A DNA stretch of 10,350 bases from Phytoactinopolyspora endophytica (GTDB lineage Bacteria; Actinomycetota; Actinomycetes; Jiangellales; Jiangellaceae), in the NCBI RefSeq assembly GCF_004138495.1, contig NZ_ML142864.1, forward strand, positions 155,159-165,508. The letters are read 5' to 3'. Below the pieces are notes generated by a model, which ran no database searches, had not been told where the DNA came from, and worked only from the letters and a program-made list of their open reading frames with translations. This document shows, one piece after another, positions 1-6,147 of this stretch (positions are counted from its first letter, which is position 1; the number at the start of each line of letters is the position of its first letter). Made by a program: the position numbers and the translations under genes.

Positions 1-1551
1 CAGGATCGCACCGGCGATCAGCAAGAGGGGGAGCGAGCCGAGCCAGACGGCCGTGGTGATGCCTGACCAGCCTCGGATGGCGGCCGTACCGTCCAAGCCG
101 GTGAACCGGGTGACCACCCAGAAGTAGGAGTCGTTGAAGTAGCTGCACGCCATCGATCCGGCACAGCACGCAAGCGCGGCGGCTACGGGTGAGATGCCGA
201 GCCCTGTCACCAGAGGTGCGGACACCGACGCCGCGGTGATCATCGCGACCGTGCCCGATCCCTGGGCTATCCGGACCAGGGTGGCGATCAAGAACGGCAC
301 CAGGACGCCGGGCAGGTTCCACGAGGCGATGGTGTCGGCCAGCTCGTCGCCGACGCCGGAGTCGCGGAGCACCTGCCCGAGCGCGCCGCCGGCACCGGTG
401 ATGAGAAGGATCAGGCCCGCGGCGGATGCGGCCTGGGCCATCCACCCACCCACCTGGCTTCGGGTGATCCAGCGCGGCAGCAGCACGTACACGGCGAGCA
501 GGATCCCGACGATCAGTGCCACGGCGGGGTTGCCGATGAACGCCATCACCTCTGCGACGCTGGAAGGCTCGTAGGCGTCGTCGTCGGCCAGAACCCCCTG
601 CTGGTTCTTATCGATGGCGGTGCTGACCGTGCCGGCGACGATCAGCAGCAGCGGGACCAGCAGCGGTAGCACCGCGATACCGGCCGACATGCGGTGCCGC
701 TGACCGCCGGACGGCGGCTCGCCGAGGGCGTGGACGACCTGGATCGGCTCTTCCCGCGCGGCGGCGTCGTCGGTGGAATCGTCGGTAGTGTTCCTGGTCG
801 CGACGGTGGTGCCGGCTGGGGATTGCTGAGCGTCGGCCGGTGCGGCGTCGGACCCGCCGGGTGAAATTGTGGACCGCTCGCCGGTGGCGGTGGTGCCGGA
901 GCTGTAGACGGCGTCGCGTACCTCGGGCACGACCTGGCTCTCGAGCTGCGGGCCGATCCACTTGGCGTACATGACCACCACCGGCATCAAGAGCACGGTG
1001 AAGACGAGTCCGGCCAGGATGAGGCCACCGAGGTCGGCACCGATGATGCCGGCGACCGCCAGCGGCCCTGGGGTCGGTGGGACGAGGTGGTGGGTGAGGG
1101 TCATCCCGCATCCGAGCGCCAGGGCCAAGGTGACATAGCCGGCGCCCTTGCGCCGGGCGATCGACCGGGCCAACGGGTTCATGATCACGTAGCCGGAGTC
1201 GCAGAAGACCGGGATGGAGACCAGGCCGCCGGTGCTGGCCATCGCCCACGGCTCCCGGCCCTTGCCGAACGCCCGGACGAAGGCCTGCGCAAGCGCGTCG
1301 GCGGCGCCGGAGACCTCGAGGATCTTGCCGACGGCGACGCCGAGCCCGATGACGATTCCGATCGATCCCATGGTGCTGCCGAAGCCCGCGGTGATCGAGT
1401 CGATCGTGTCCACCGCGGGGGAACCTGCGACGAACCCGACGACGAGTGCGGCGATGAGCAGGGCGACGAAGGCATCGAGACGGGTCCACAACACGATCAC
1501 GACGATCGTGGCGATCCCGAGAATGAGCGCCGCCAACAGTTGGAGATCCAC
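1..1551 (-). CDS. GntP-family gluconate/organic-acid:H+ symporter, C-terminus cut by window edge
   Basis: This is an inner-membrane permease of the GntP family, which imports gluconate or related sugar acids by proton symport. The frame stays open for 517 codons from a GTG at 1551 to position 1, so only a short C-terminal piece is missing. Hydrophobic helices fill residues 1-200 and 290-517. Family-like signatures are CDSGYVIMNPLARSIA (about 117-132), THHLVPPTPGPLAV (about 153-166), RIAQGSGTVAM (about 427-437) and SYFNDSYFWVVTRF (about 470-483). The GTG is supported by AGGAGG six bases upstream. Residues about 205-288 form a hydrophilic stretch rich in S, T, D, A and G between the two halves. 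It makes the protein about 70-80 residues longer than the usual roughly 440-450. The exact substrate cannot be read from sequence, and no gluconate kinase is visible in the window. The family call is firm and the substrate is open. Confidence 0.93.
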   Translation of the reverse strand, partial: MDLQLLAALILGIATIVVIVLWTRLDAFVALLIAALVVGFVAGSPAVDTIDSITAGFGSTMGSIGIVIGLGVAVGKILEVSGAADALAQAFVRAFGKGREPWAMASTGGLVSIPVFCDSGYVIMNPLARSIARRKGAGYVTLALALGCGMTLTHHLVPPTPGPLAVAGIIGADLGGLILAGLVFTVLLMPVVVMYAKWIGPQLESQVVPEVRDAVYSSGTTATGERSTISPGGSDAAPADAQQSPAGTTVATRNTTDDSTDDAAAREEPIQVVHALGEPPSGGQRHRMSAGIAVLPLLVPLLLIVAGTVSTAIDKNQQGVLADDDAYEPSSVAEVMAFIGNPAVALIVGILLAVYVLLPRWITRSQVGGWMAQAASAAGLILLITGAGGALGQVLRDSGVGDELADTIASWNLPGVLVPFLIATLVRIAQGSGTVAMITAASVSAPLVTGLGISPVAAALACCAGSMACSYFNDSYFWVVTRFTGLDGTAAIRGWSGITTAVWLGSLPLLLIAGAIL

Positions 1552-1557
1552 GTCGAT

Positions 1558-1563
1558 CCTCCT
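1558..1563 (-). promoter_or_regulatory. Ribosome binding site fixing the GTG start of the GntP gene
   Basis: AGGAGG on the minus strand lies six bases before the GTG at 1551. No in-frame ATG near it gives a better start, and the residues that follow form the first transmembrane helix expected of the family. Confidence 0.85.
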
Positions 1564-1606
1564 GAAGGATGGTGTAGCGCGTCACGGAGACATTGCGGTG
1601 TGCGAC

Positions 1607-1635
1607 ATCATGCGGCATCAACATGCGCAGATCAA
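1607..1635 (-). promoter_or_regulatory. Predicted promoter of the GntP gene
   Basis: On the minus strand a TTGATC -35-like box (1635-1630) and a CATGAT -10-like box (1612-1607) are separated by exactly 17 bases. Each matches four of six consensus positions. Transcription would start near 1600, giving a leader of about 50 bases that contains the AGGAGG. This is a motif match only. Confidence 0.4.
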
Positions 1636-1654
1636 CCGCTGAGAAGGAGTTTTC

Positions 1655-1669
1655 TGCTCAAAACGAGCA
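1655..1669. promoter_or_regulatory. Palindromic operator candidate TGCTC-N5-GAGCA upstream of the GntP promoter
   Basis: The 15-bp site is a perfect five-base inverted repeat around AAAAC, about 20 bp upstream of the predicted -35 box. Its spacing fits a dimeric regulator, for example of the IclR or GntR type. The regulator is not identifiable here. The AraC gene next door is an unlikely one, since AraC proteins usually bind direct repeats. Confidence 0.4.
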
Positions 1670-1727
1670 ACTCTGGCGGCCCGTGGTTCGCTTTGCGCAT
1701 CTCACGGGACACTAGGCCGCCGGCTTG

Positions 1728-1769
1728 CGTCCTGCGAAGTGGCGGCCAGAGAGCTCGGATCGCAGGACG
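1728..1769 (-). terminator. Stem-loop after the AraC gene, probable terminator
   Basis: CGTCCTGCGA (1728-1737) and TCGCAGGACG (1760-1769) form a perfect 10-bp inverted repeat with a 22-base loop. It begins about 20 bases past the AraC stop at 1791. No T-run follows, as is common in actinobacterial terminators. It could also be a protein-binding site. Confidence 0.5.
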
Positions 1770-1790
1770 TTGGTGATGGGTGGAACGCGC

Positions 1791-2732
1791 TCAGGCGGCG
1801 AGATGCTGGGAACGGTGCTGGCTTGGGCTGACGCCACGGAGGCGTTTGAACGCGACGCTCAGGGCGAACGCGTTGGCGTAGCCCACTTGACGGGCGATCG
1901 ACTCGATGGTCGCGTCGGAGCTGCGCAGCAAGTCTCCCGCGACGGCGGTGCGCCAGCCGGTCAGGTAGGCCATCGGGGGCTCGCCGACCAGCGCACTGAA
2001 TCGGCGGGCGAAGGTGGCCCGCGAGGCTCCGACCTTGTCGGCCAGGCCTGCCACGGTCCATGGCTGCGATGGGTCCTCGTGGATGAGGCGCAATGCCTCG
2101 CCCACCAATGGGTCGGCCTGCGCTCGGTACCACCCCGGAGTCTGCGCCTCAGGACGATCGAACCATGCCCGGAGCGTGGCGGCCAGCGTCACGTCGAGCA
2201 TCCGGTCGAGAACGACCTGCTGGCCTGGCTCGTCGCTGCCCACCTCGGCGGCGAGCAGGTTCATCGCGGCCCTGCAGGTGTCCTGACCGGGGACGACGAG
2301 AACCCTGGGCAAGGCGCTCAACAGCCGGGCGCTGACGTCGCCGCTGACCTCATATGAGCCGCTCATGACCACGGTCGCGCCATCCGGGCGTTCGCCGCAG
2401 GTGCGGGTCGACATCCGAAGCTCTTCAGTGACGTCGGTGCCGTCCGGGGTCGTGTACCTGCCGCCGGCGTGGACGATGAGATCGGGTGAGAGGGCGGGAT
2501 CGTCGGCCACCGTGTACGGGTCCGAGCCGCAGATGATGACGATGTCGCCCTCACGCACGAATGTCGGCTCGACATCGTCGGGCACGATCCAGGCGTGCCC
2601 ACGCAACACGGTGGCCAGTGCGAGCGGTGCCTGGTCGAGGATCCGCAGCGACCAGGGCGGTTCCAGGATCGCCTGGTTGAGCAAGGCGCTCTGCGCTCGC
2701 GTGCCATCGATCAAGCCACTGAGCGCATCCAT
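1791..2732 (-). CDS. AraC-family transcriptional regulator with N-terminal cupin domain
   Basis: This 313-residue DNA-binding regulator belongs to the cupin_6/AraC type. The N-terminal half (about 1-190) is the cupin-like sensor, with FVREGDIVIICGSDPY at about 59-74. The middle carries the family stretch DEPGQQVVLDRMLDV (about 167-181) and RAWFDRPEAQTPGWYRA (about 188-204). The C-terminus (about 213-308) holds two helix-turn-helix units, with ASRATFARRFSALVGEPP in the first and IARQVGYANAFALSVAFKR in the second. I chose the ATG at 2732 because the homologous pattern MD-x-LS begins there; the frame stays open 47 codons further upstream but that extension has no family character. No Shine-Dalgarno sequence precedes it, and a promoter sits directly before it, which suggests a leaderless transcript. 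It is divergent from the NmrA-like gene, which it probably controls. Ligand unknown; Cys68, Cys112 and Cys153 are possible redox sensors, which is speculation. Confidence 0.93.
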   Translation of the reverse strand: MDALSGLIDGTRAQSALLNQAILEPPWSLRILDQAPLALATVLRGHAWIVPDDVEPTFVREGDIVIICGSDPYTVADDPALSPDLIVHAGGRYTTPDGTDVTEELRMSTRTCGERPDGATVVMSGSYEVSGDVSARLLSALPRVLVVPGQDTCRAAMNLLAAEVGSDEPGQQVVLDRMLDVTLAATLRAWFDRPEAQTPGWYRAQADPLVGEALRLIHEDPSQPWTVAGLADKVGASRATFARRFSALVGEPPMAYLTGWRTAVAGDLLRSSDATIESIARQVGYANAFALSVAFKRLRGVSPSQHRSQHLAA

Positions 2733-2738
2733 GTCGTC

Positions 2739-2766
2739 AGCATAAGTGAGACACACAGAAATGCAA
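2739..2766 (-). promoter_or_regulatory. Predicted leaderless promoter of the AraC gene
   Basis: TTGCAT (2766-2761) and TATGCT (2744-2739) on the minus strand are 16 bases apart. The -10 box ends only six bases before the ATG at 2732, so the transcript would start at or next to the start codon. This agrees with the absence of a ribosome binding site. Confidence 0.45.
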
Positions 2767-2795
2767 TAGAGCTTCGTAGCCATGGAGCGTCTCAC
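2746..2795. repeat. Spaced inverted repeat GTGAGAC ... GTCTCAC in the AraC/NmrA divergent region
   Basis: GTGAGAC at 2746-2752 and its exact reverse complement GTCTCAC at 2789-2795 are 43 bp apart start to start, about four helical turns. The left copy lies inside the spacer of the predicted AraC promoter. It is a candidate regulator binding pair; a 7-bp match could also be chance. Confidence 0.3.
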
Positions 2796-2923
2796 CGAAT
2801 CGCGGTCGAATGGTGTGTGTCCGGGAAATCTCCGGCCATGGCGGACGAGCGCCGTAGCTGGCCGAGATCCCACCGGACGACCCCGGGGCTTTCATGATCA
2901 CTACGTCAATAAGGAGACGAACC

Positions 2924-3790
2924 ATGTATGCGATAGCAGGTGTGACGGGTCACGTCGGCGGCCACGCCGCCAGGGAACTGCTGGGCCGCGGAGAGCGCGT
3001 CAGAGTCCTGGTCAGAACTGAAGCGAAGGGGAAGGAGTGGGCGGACCGGGGCGCCGACGTCGCTGTCACCGATCTGCGGCACCGCTCCGGCGTGGCCGAG
3101 GCCCTGCACGGATGCCAGGGTGCGTTCCTCCTGCTTCCGGCTGTCGAGCCGGAGGAGGACTTCCATGTCGAGCAGCGCCGCACGGCGGATTCGATCGTGG
3201 GTGCGGTCGTGGACAGCGAGGTGCCCCATGTCGTCATGCTGTCGTCGATCGGTGCCGAGTTGACGGAGGGCACTGGACCGCTACTTCCGCTCAACTACCT
3301 GGAGAACGAGCTGCGGGAGACTGGCACGGTCCTCTCGGCACTGCGCTCGTTCCACTTCCAAGAGAAGGTGGAGACCGTCCTGGGAGCGGTCCTGGAGGCT
3401 GGGATCTACCCGAACTTCGGTGAGTCCGCCGACGTGTCCAAGCCGATGAACGCCACCCGGGACATCGGCTCACTCGTCGCCGACGTCTTGGTGGCGCCGC
3501 CCGTCGCCAGCAAGATCGTCGACGTCGAAGGCCCGCACTACACCGAGCAGCAGGTTGCCGACACGCTGTCGGCTCTGCTCGGCAAGCCGATACCGGTGGT
3601 GAACATTCCGCCCGCCGGATGGGTGGACTCGATGGTGGAGGGCGGCGTCTCCCGGCATTTCGCCGAGGTGCTGGCGGAGCTGTACGCCGCGGATGAGCAG
3701 GACATGCTTCAGTCCAGGGGGGACCGCGTGCACCATTGCCACACGGAACTGGAGGAGACCCTCCGCAGCATCCTGCCCGTCAACGTCTGA
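2924..3790 (+). CDS. NmrA-like NAD(P)-binding protein (atypical short-chain dehydrogenase superfamily)
   Basis: This cytoplasmic protein of 288 residues has a Rossmann fold. The dinucleotide loop is AGVTGHVGGHAARELL (about 5-20), with glycines at 6, 9 and 12, followed by RVRVLVR at about 25-31. The strand VVMLSSIGAE (about 103-112) and ALRSFHFQEKV (about 139-149) are NmrA-type features. The Tyr-x-x-x-Lys catalytic pair of classical short-chain dehydrogenases is not evident. Family members act as NAD(P)(H) sensors or as quinone/NAD(P)H oxidoreductases, so the reaction is open. The start is set by AAGGAG at 2911-2916, seven bases before the ATG; an in-frame ATG at 2894 lacks this. The gene is divergent from a cupin-AraC regulator, a common actinobacterial pairing, so regulation by that protein is likely. 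A long inverted repeat lies just downstream. Confidence 0.9.
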   Translation: MYAIAGVTGHVGGHAARELLGRGERVRVLVRTEAKGKEWADRGADVAVTDLRHRSGVAEALHGCQGAFLLLPAVEPEEDFHVEQRRTADSIVGAVVDSEVPHVVMLSSIGAELTEGTGPLLPLNYLENELRETGTVLSALRSFHFQEKVETVLGAVLEAGIYPNFGESADVSKPMNATRDIGSLVADVLVAPPVASKIVDVEGPHYTEQQVADTLSALLGKPIPVVNIPPAGWVDSMVEGGVSRHFAEVLAELYAADEQDMLQSRGDRVHHCHTELEETLRSILPVNV

Positions 3791-3822
3791 GGAATCGCGG
3801 CATCGATCTCGTCCTGCGTTCT

Positions 3823-3871
3823 TCCTTGATCATGTGCGGCCAAGCCGGATCCGGTCGTACATGATCAAGGA
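3823..3871. repeat. 13-bp perfect inverted repeat with 23-base loop, terminator or small palindromic element
   Basis: TCCTTGATCATGT (3823-3835) and ACATGATCAAGGA (3859-3871) are exact reverse complements. The loop contains the palindrome CCGGATCCGG (3845-3854), and each arm contains TGATCA. It starts 32 bases after the NmrA stop and ends 82 bases before the redoxin start. It can fold into a strong stem and so may be a terminator. The AT-rich arms and nested palindromes are unlike the GC-rich terminators nearby, so a dispersed palindromic repeat or a binding site is also possible. Confidence 0.7.
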
Positions 3872-3953
3872 GGACGTGGGTGCGCGAGCCTCGGCCGGTG
3901 CGCAAGCGGCAGAATGGACTCGGAACGAAATACAGAGTCTATAGGAGGCACCA

Positions 3954-4523
3954 GTGGCCGTAGAATCCCGTGAGATCAGCATCGGAACCCCCGCGCCGGA
4001 CTTCACGCTGCCGGCCGCGGGCGGAGGAGAGTACTCGTTGTCCTCGTTCGGTGACTCGCCCGTGCTGCTCGTGGCGTTCGTCTGTAACCACTGCCCGTAC
4101 GTGAAGCACCTCGAGTCGGCCTTCGGCAGGCTGGCTTCGGAGTACTCCGGAAAAGGCGTCTCCACGGTCGCGATCTGCACCAACGACGCCGACGCCTATG
4201 CCGATGACAGCCCTGCCCACCTCGTCGAACAGGCGACACGGGCTGGGTGGTCGTTCCCTTACCTGGTCGATGCGGACCAGAAGGTCGGGCTGGCTTACAA
4301 CGCGGCGTGTACGCCGGATCTGTTCGTGTTCGACGCCGACCGCCGGCTCGCTTACCACGGGGCGTTCGACGAGAGCACGCCTGGTAACAACAAGCCGGTC
4401 ACCGGTGACCTGCTGCGCTCAGCGTTGGACCTGGTCCTGGCTGGACAGCAGGTTCCGGCGCCGCACCGACCGGCCATGGGCTGCTCCATCAAGTGGAAGC
4501 CCGGCAATGAGCCGACCGGATGA
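3954..4523 (+). CDS. Thioredoxin-fold redoxin (AhpC/TSA-like) with CNHC motif
   Basis: This 189-residue cytoplasmic protein has a thioredoxin fold. The N-terminal stretch GTPAPDFTLP (11-20) is typical of AhpC/TSA redoxins. The active-site strand VLLVAFVCNHCPYVKH (about 37-52) holds Cys44 and Cys47 in a C-x-x-C. ACTPDLFVFD (about 118-127) supplies the cis-proline region with Cys119. The C-terminus has the conserved MGCSIKW with Cys177. No signal peptide or membrane helix is seen. Proteins of this kind are annotated as thioredoxin-family or peroxiredoxin-like; their substrate is not well defined. The GTG start follows AGGAGG at 3943-3948 by five bases, so it is firm. It could join the NmrA transcript only if the inverted repeat before it is not a terminator. 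It is convergent with the TetR gene. Confidence 0.9.
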   Translation: MAVESREISIGTPAPDFTLPAAGGGEYSLSSFGDSPVLLVAFVCNHCPYVKHLESAFGRLASEYSGKGVSTVAICTNDADAYADDSPAHLVEQATRAGWSFPYLVDADQKVGLAYNAACTPDLFVFDADRRLAYHGAFDESTPGNNKPVTGDLLRSALDLVLAGQQVPAPHRPAMGCSIKWKPGNEPTG

Positions 4524-4540
4524 GGACTTCCGGGCCGGCT
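4510..4540. terminator. Weak stem-loop at the redoxin stop, between convergent genes
   Basis: AGCCG (4510-4514) pairs with CGGCT (4536-4540) and CCGG (4516-4519) with CCGG (4530-4533), with a small internal loop and a 10-base terminal loop. It overlaps the last codons and the stop of the redoxin gene. It could serve as a terminator for that gene. The remainder of the gap to 4596 shows nothing clear. Confidence 0.3.
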
Positions 4541-4596
4541 ACGCGTCGCACGTTGATACCGCGCAGCAGAGCGACATGTGTGGGCACGAACCGAGC

Positions 4597-5178
4597 TTAT
4601 GCCCCGAGGATGCCGGTGAGCAGCCATTGAAGGCCGGAGGCGAAGTTGCCGGAGAGCTCGGCGGAGCCCAGCGGCCGGTCCTCGCTGGGTTCGGGGCCTG
4701 CCGACGTGGACAGCGCGGCGAAGCCGATCGTGTAGACGATCAGCACGCGCCGCGCCTCATGTGCCGCGGGCCCAGTGACGCCGGCCTGTGCGAGCAGCGC
4801 GAACATGACGTCTCCGAGTCGCTGTGCGTGTGGTCCTCGCGCTCCCTGTCGCGCCAGGTAGAGCGGTACCAGGTCCGGATGGTCGAGGAGCACCGTGTAG
4901 GACGAGGTCATGATCCGTACCAAGCCCGCGTTTGCCTCTGTGGTGTCCGGATCCGGCACGACGACGGCTGCCAGTACCTCGTCGAGCAACTCGTCGACCA
5001 GGGCCGTCTTGTTGGCGACGTGACTGTAGATGGCGTTCGGGGCGACGCCGAGCCGAGTCGCCAGCCCGCGCATGCTCAGGCCGTCGAGCCCCCGTTCGAT
5101 GAGCAGCTTGTGCGCCGCCTGAAGGACACTCTCCCGCGTGAGTCCGGCTCGCTGTCCCGGGGTTCGTGCTTCGCCCAT
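4597..5178 (-). CDS. TetR-family transcriptional repressor
   Basis: This 193-residue one-component regulator has a helix-turn-helix at about 14-60: LTRESVLQAAHKLL, then LSMRGLATRLGVAPNAIYSHV and the NKTALVDELLDEVL cap typical of TetR proteins. Residues about 80-193 form the helical ligand-binding and dimer domain, which is too divergent to name a ligand. The ATG at 5178 is chosen because the domain begins normally there. The frame stays open 62 codons upstream, but that stretch would cover the divergent promoter and the start of the hydrolase gene. There is no Shine-Dalgarno sequence; TACAAT (5191-5186) lies seven bases before the ATG, which suggests a leaderless transcript. The neighbouring divergent alpha/beta hydrolase is the probable target, and the tandem operators between them suggest autoregulation as well. 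Confidence 0.93.
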   Translation of the reverse strand: MGEARTPGQRAGLTRESVLQAAHKLLIERGLDGLSMRGLATRLGVAPNAIYSHVANKTALVDELLDEVLAAVVVPDPDTTEANAGLVRIMTSSYTVLLDHPDLVPLYLARQGARGPHAQRLGDVMFALLAQAGVTGPAAHEARRVLIVYTIGFAALSTSAGPEPSEDRPLGSAELSGNFASGLQWLLTGILGA

Positions 5179-5185
5179 CTTGTTT

Positions 5186-5223
5186 ATTGTACAGCGTTCA
5201 GCTAAATTGTACGGTGTACAGCT
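5186..5223. promoter_or_regulatory. Tandem TetR operator candidates (two near-identical 18-bp copies)
   Basis: ATTGTACAGCGTTCAGCT (5186-5203) and ATTGTACGGTGTACAGCT (5206-5223) agree at 15 of 18 positions and are spaced 20 bp apart, about two helical turns. The second copy contains a perfect palindrome, TGTAC-GGT-GTACA (5208-5220); the first has one arm base changed (TGTAC-AGC-GTTCA). They cover the predicted promoters of both divergent genes, as expected for a TetR operator. Confidence 0.75.
5187..5215 (+). promoter_or_regulatory. Predicted promoter of the alpha/beta hydrolase gene
   Basis: TTGTAC (5187-5192) and TACGGT (5210-5215) are separated by 17 bases. The start of transcription would fall near 5222, followed by AGAGGGG (5228-5234) and the ATG at 5241. 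Both boxes lie inside the operator copies, so bound repressor would block polymerase. Confidence 0.5.
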
Positions 5224-5240
5224 GATGAGAGGGGTTTGCC

Positions 5241-6131
5241 ATGTGCATGGTCTCCGCGGTGACGGGCGAAGCGGCTGGAGTTCCGTTTCTCGCCGTCCCA
5301 CCAGCCAACGGTTCACGTCTGACGGCGCCGATCGTCGTCGCGTGGCACATGATGGATGCACCACGCACGGAGGGCGCGTTCGCGGCTGCGCTGCCCCTTG
5401 ACGGGCTCGACGCCTGGCGTATCTACCTCGGGCTGCCGCTGTGCGGCTCGCGCCTGCCGGAGGGCGGCTTCGACGAGATCATGCGCCTGGGGTACGAGGA
5501 CGCCGTGCTCAATCTCCAAGGCCCTGTTGTCACGCAGGCCGCCGAGGAGTTTCCGGCCGCTCTTGACGAGCTTCGCCGCCGGTTAGGTCTCGGCGACGGG
5601 CCGGTCAGCCTGGTAGGGGGCTCCGTCGGTGCCGCCGTCGCGTTGCTCGTCGCGGTGGAAGGGGACATAGCCGTCGAAGCGGCTGTGCTGGTCAGCCCTC
5701 TGGTGCAGCTGCGCCCGGCGGTCGATGCCATGGCACGCCAGTTCGGCTTCGACTATCCCTGGTCGACGGCCTCCGATGAGGTCGCCGCGCGGCTGGACTT
5801 CGTTGCTCGCGCTGACGAGATCGCGCAGTCCGGTGCGCCTGCGATGCTGCTCGTCGTCGGTGAGAAGGACGACGCCGACGGCTTCATCACGCCGACGCAC
5901 GCCCTGCGTGACGCATTGGCCGACAGGTACGCGGAACGCCGGGCCGCTCACCCGGGCACGGCGAGAACCGGCGGATCCCTCGCCGGAGACGGCGACCGGG
6001 TCCGCATCACGGTGGTGCCGGGTATGGCGCATGCCATTGCTGAGGAACCCGGCATGGAACCGGCGCCGCAGACGCCGCATGCCGCCGAGGTCGACCGGCA
6101 CACCGTTGACTGGCTGCGTCGTCACCTCTGA
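5241..6131 (+). CDS. Alpha/beta-hydrolase fold protein (esterase-like)
   Basis: This 296-residue cytoplasmic hydrolase has no signal peptide. The nucleophile elbow is LVGGSVGAAVAL at about 124-135, giving G-x-S-x-G with Ser128. A following strand, AMLLVVGEKDDADG (about 201-214), supplies the acid, probably Asp210, Asp211 or Asp213. VVPGMAHAIAEEPG (about 258-271) supplies His264. APIVVAWHMMDAPR (about 29-42) resembles the oxyanion strand-loop. The order and spacing fit a complete catalytic triad. Substrate is unknown; an ester or lactone is likely. The ATG at 5241 follows AGAGGGG (5228-5234) by six bases; a second in-frame ATG at 5247 is less well placed. The divergent TetR gene and the overlapping operators indicate ligand-induced expression. 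It is convergent with the PhoD gene, with only 16 bases between the two stops. Confidence 0.88.
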   Translation: MCMVSAVTGEAAGVPFLAVPPANGSRLTAPIVVAWHMMDAPRTEGAFAAALPLDGLDAWRIYLGLPLCGSRLPEGGFDEIMRLGYEDAVLNLQGPVVTQAAEEFPAALDELRRRLGLGDGPVSLVGGSVGAAVALLVAVEGDIAVEAAVLVSPLVQLRPAVDAMARQFGFDYPWSTASDEVAARLDFVARADEIAQSGAPAMLLVVGEKDDADGFITPTHALRDALADRYAERRAAHPGTARTGGSLAGDGDRVRITVVPGMAHAIAEEPGMEPAPQTPHAAEVDRHTVDWLRRHL

Positions 6132-6147
6132 CCAGTCATATACGTAC

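Noticed and set aside
608..1624. Long minus-strand frame (338 codons) across the GntP region
   Set aside because: It is out of frame with the permease, rich in Arg, His and Gly, with no domain character. The overlapping frame from 1551 encodes a clear membrane protein with family motifs.
2733..2873. Upstream extension of the AraC gene to an ATG at 2873
   Set aside because: The 47 extra residues would cover the divergent promoter region and have no family similarity; the domain starts normally at 2732.
4198..5205. Plus-strand frame of 335 codons across the end of the redoxin and the TetR gene
   Set aside because: It overlaps two genes with clear domains, in a different frame and largely antisense. 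Its translation has no recognisable motif. It is a high-GC shadow frame.
5179..5364. Upstream extension of the TetR gene to an ATG at 5364
   Set aside because: It would overlap the operator, the divergent promoter and the hydrolase gene start, and it lacks TetR-like sequence.
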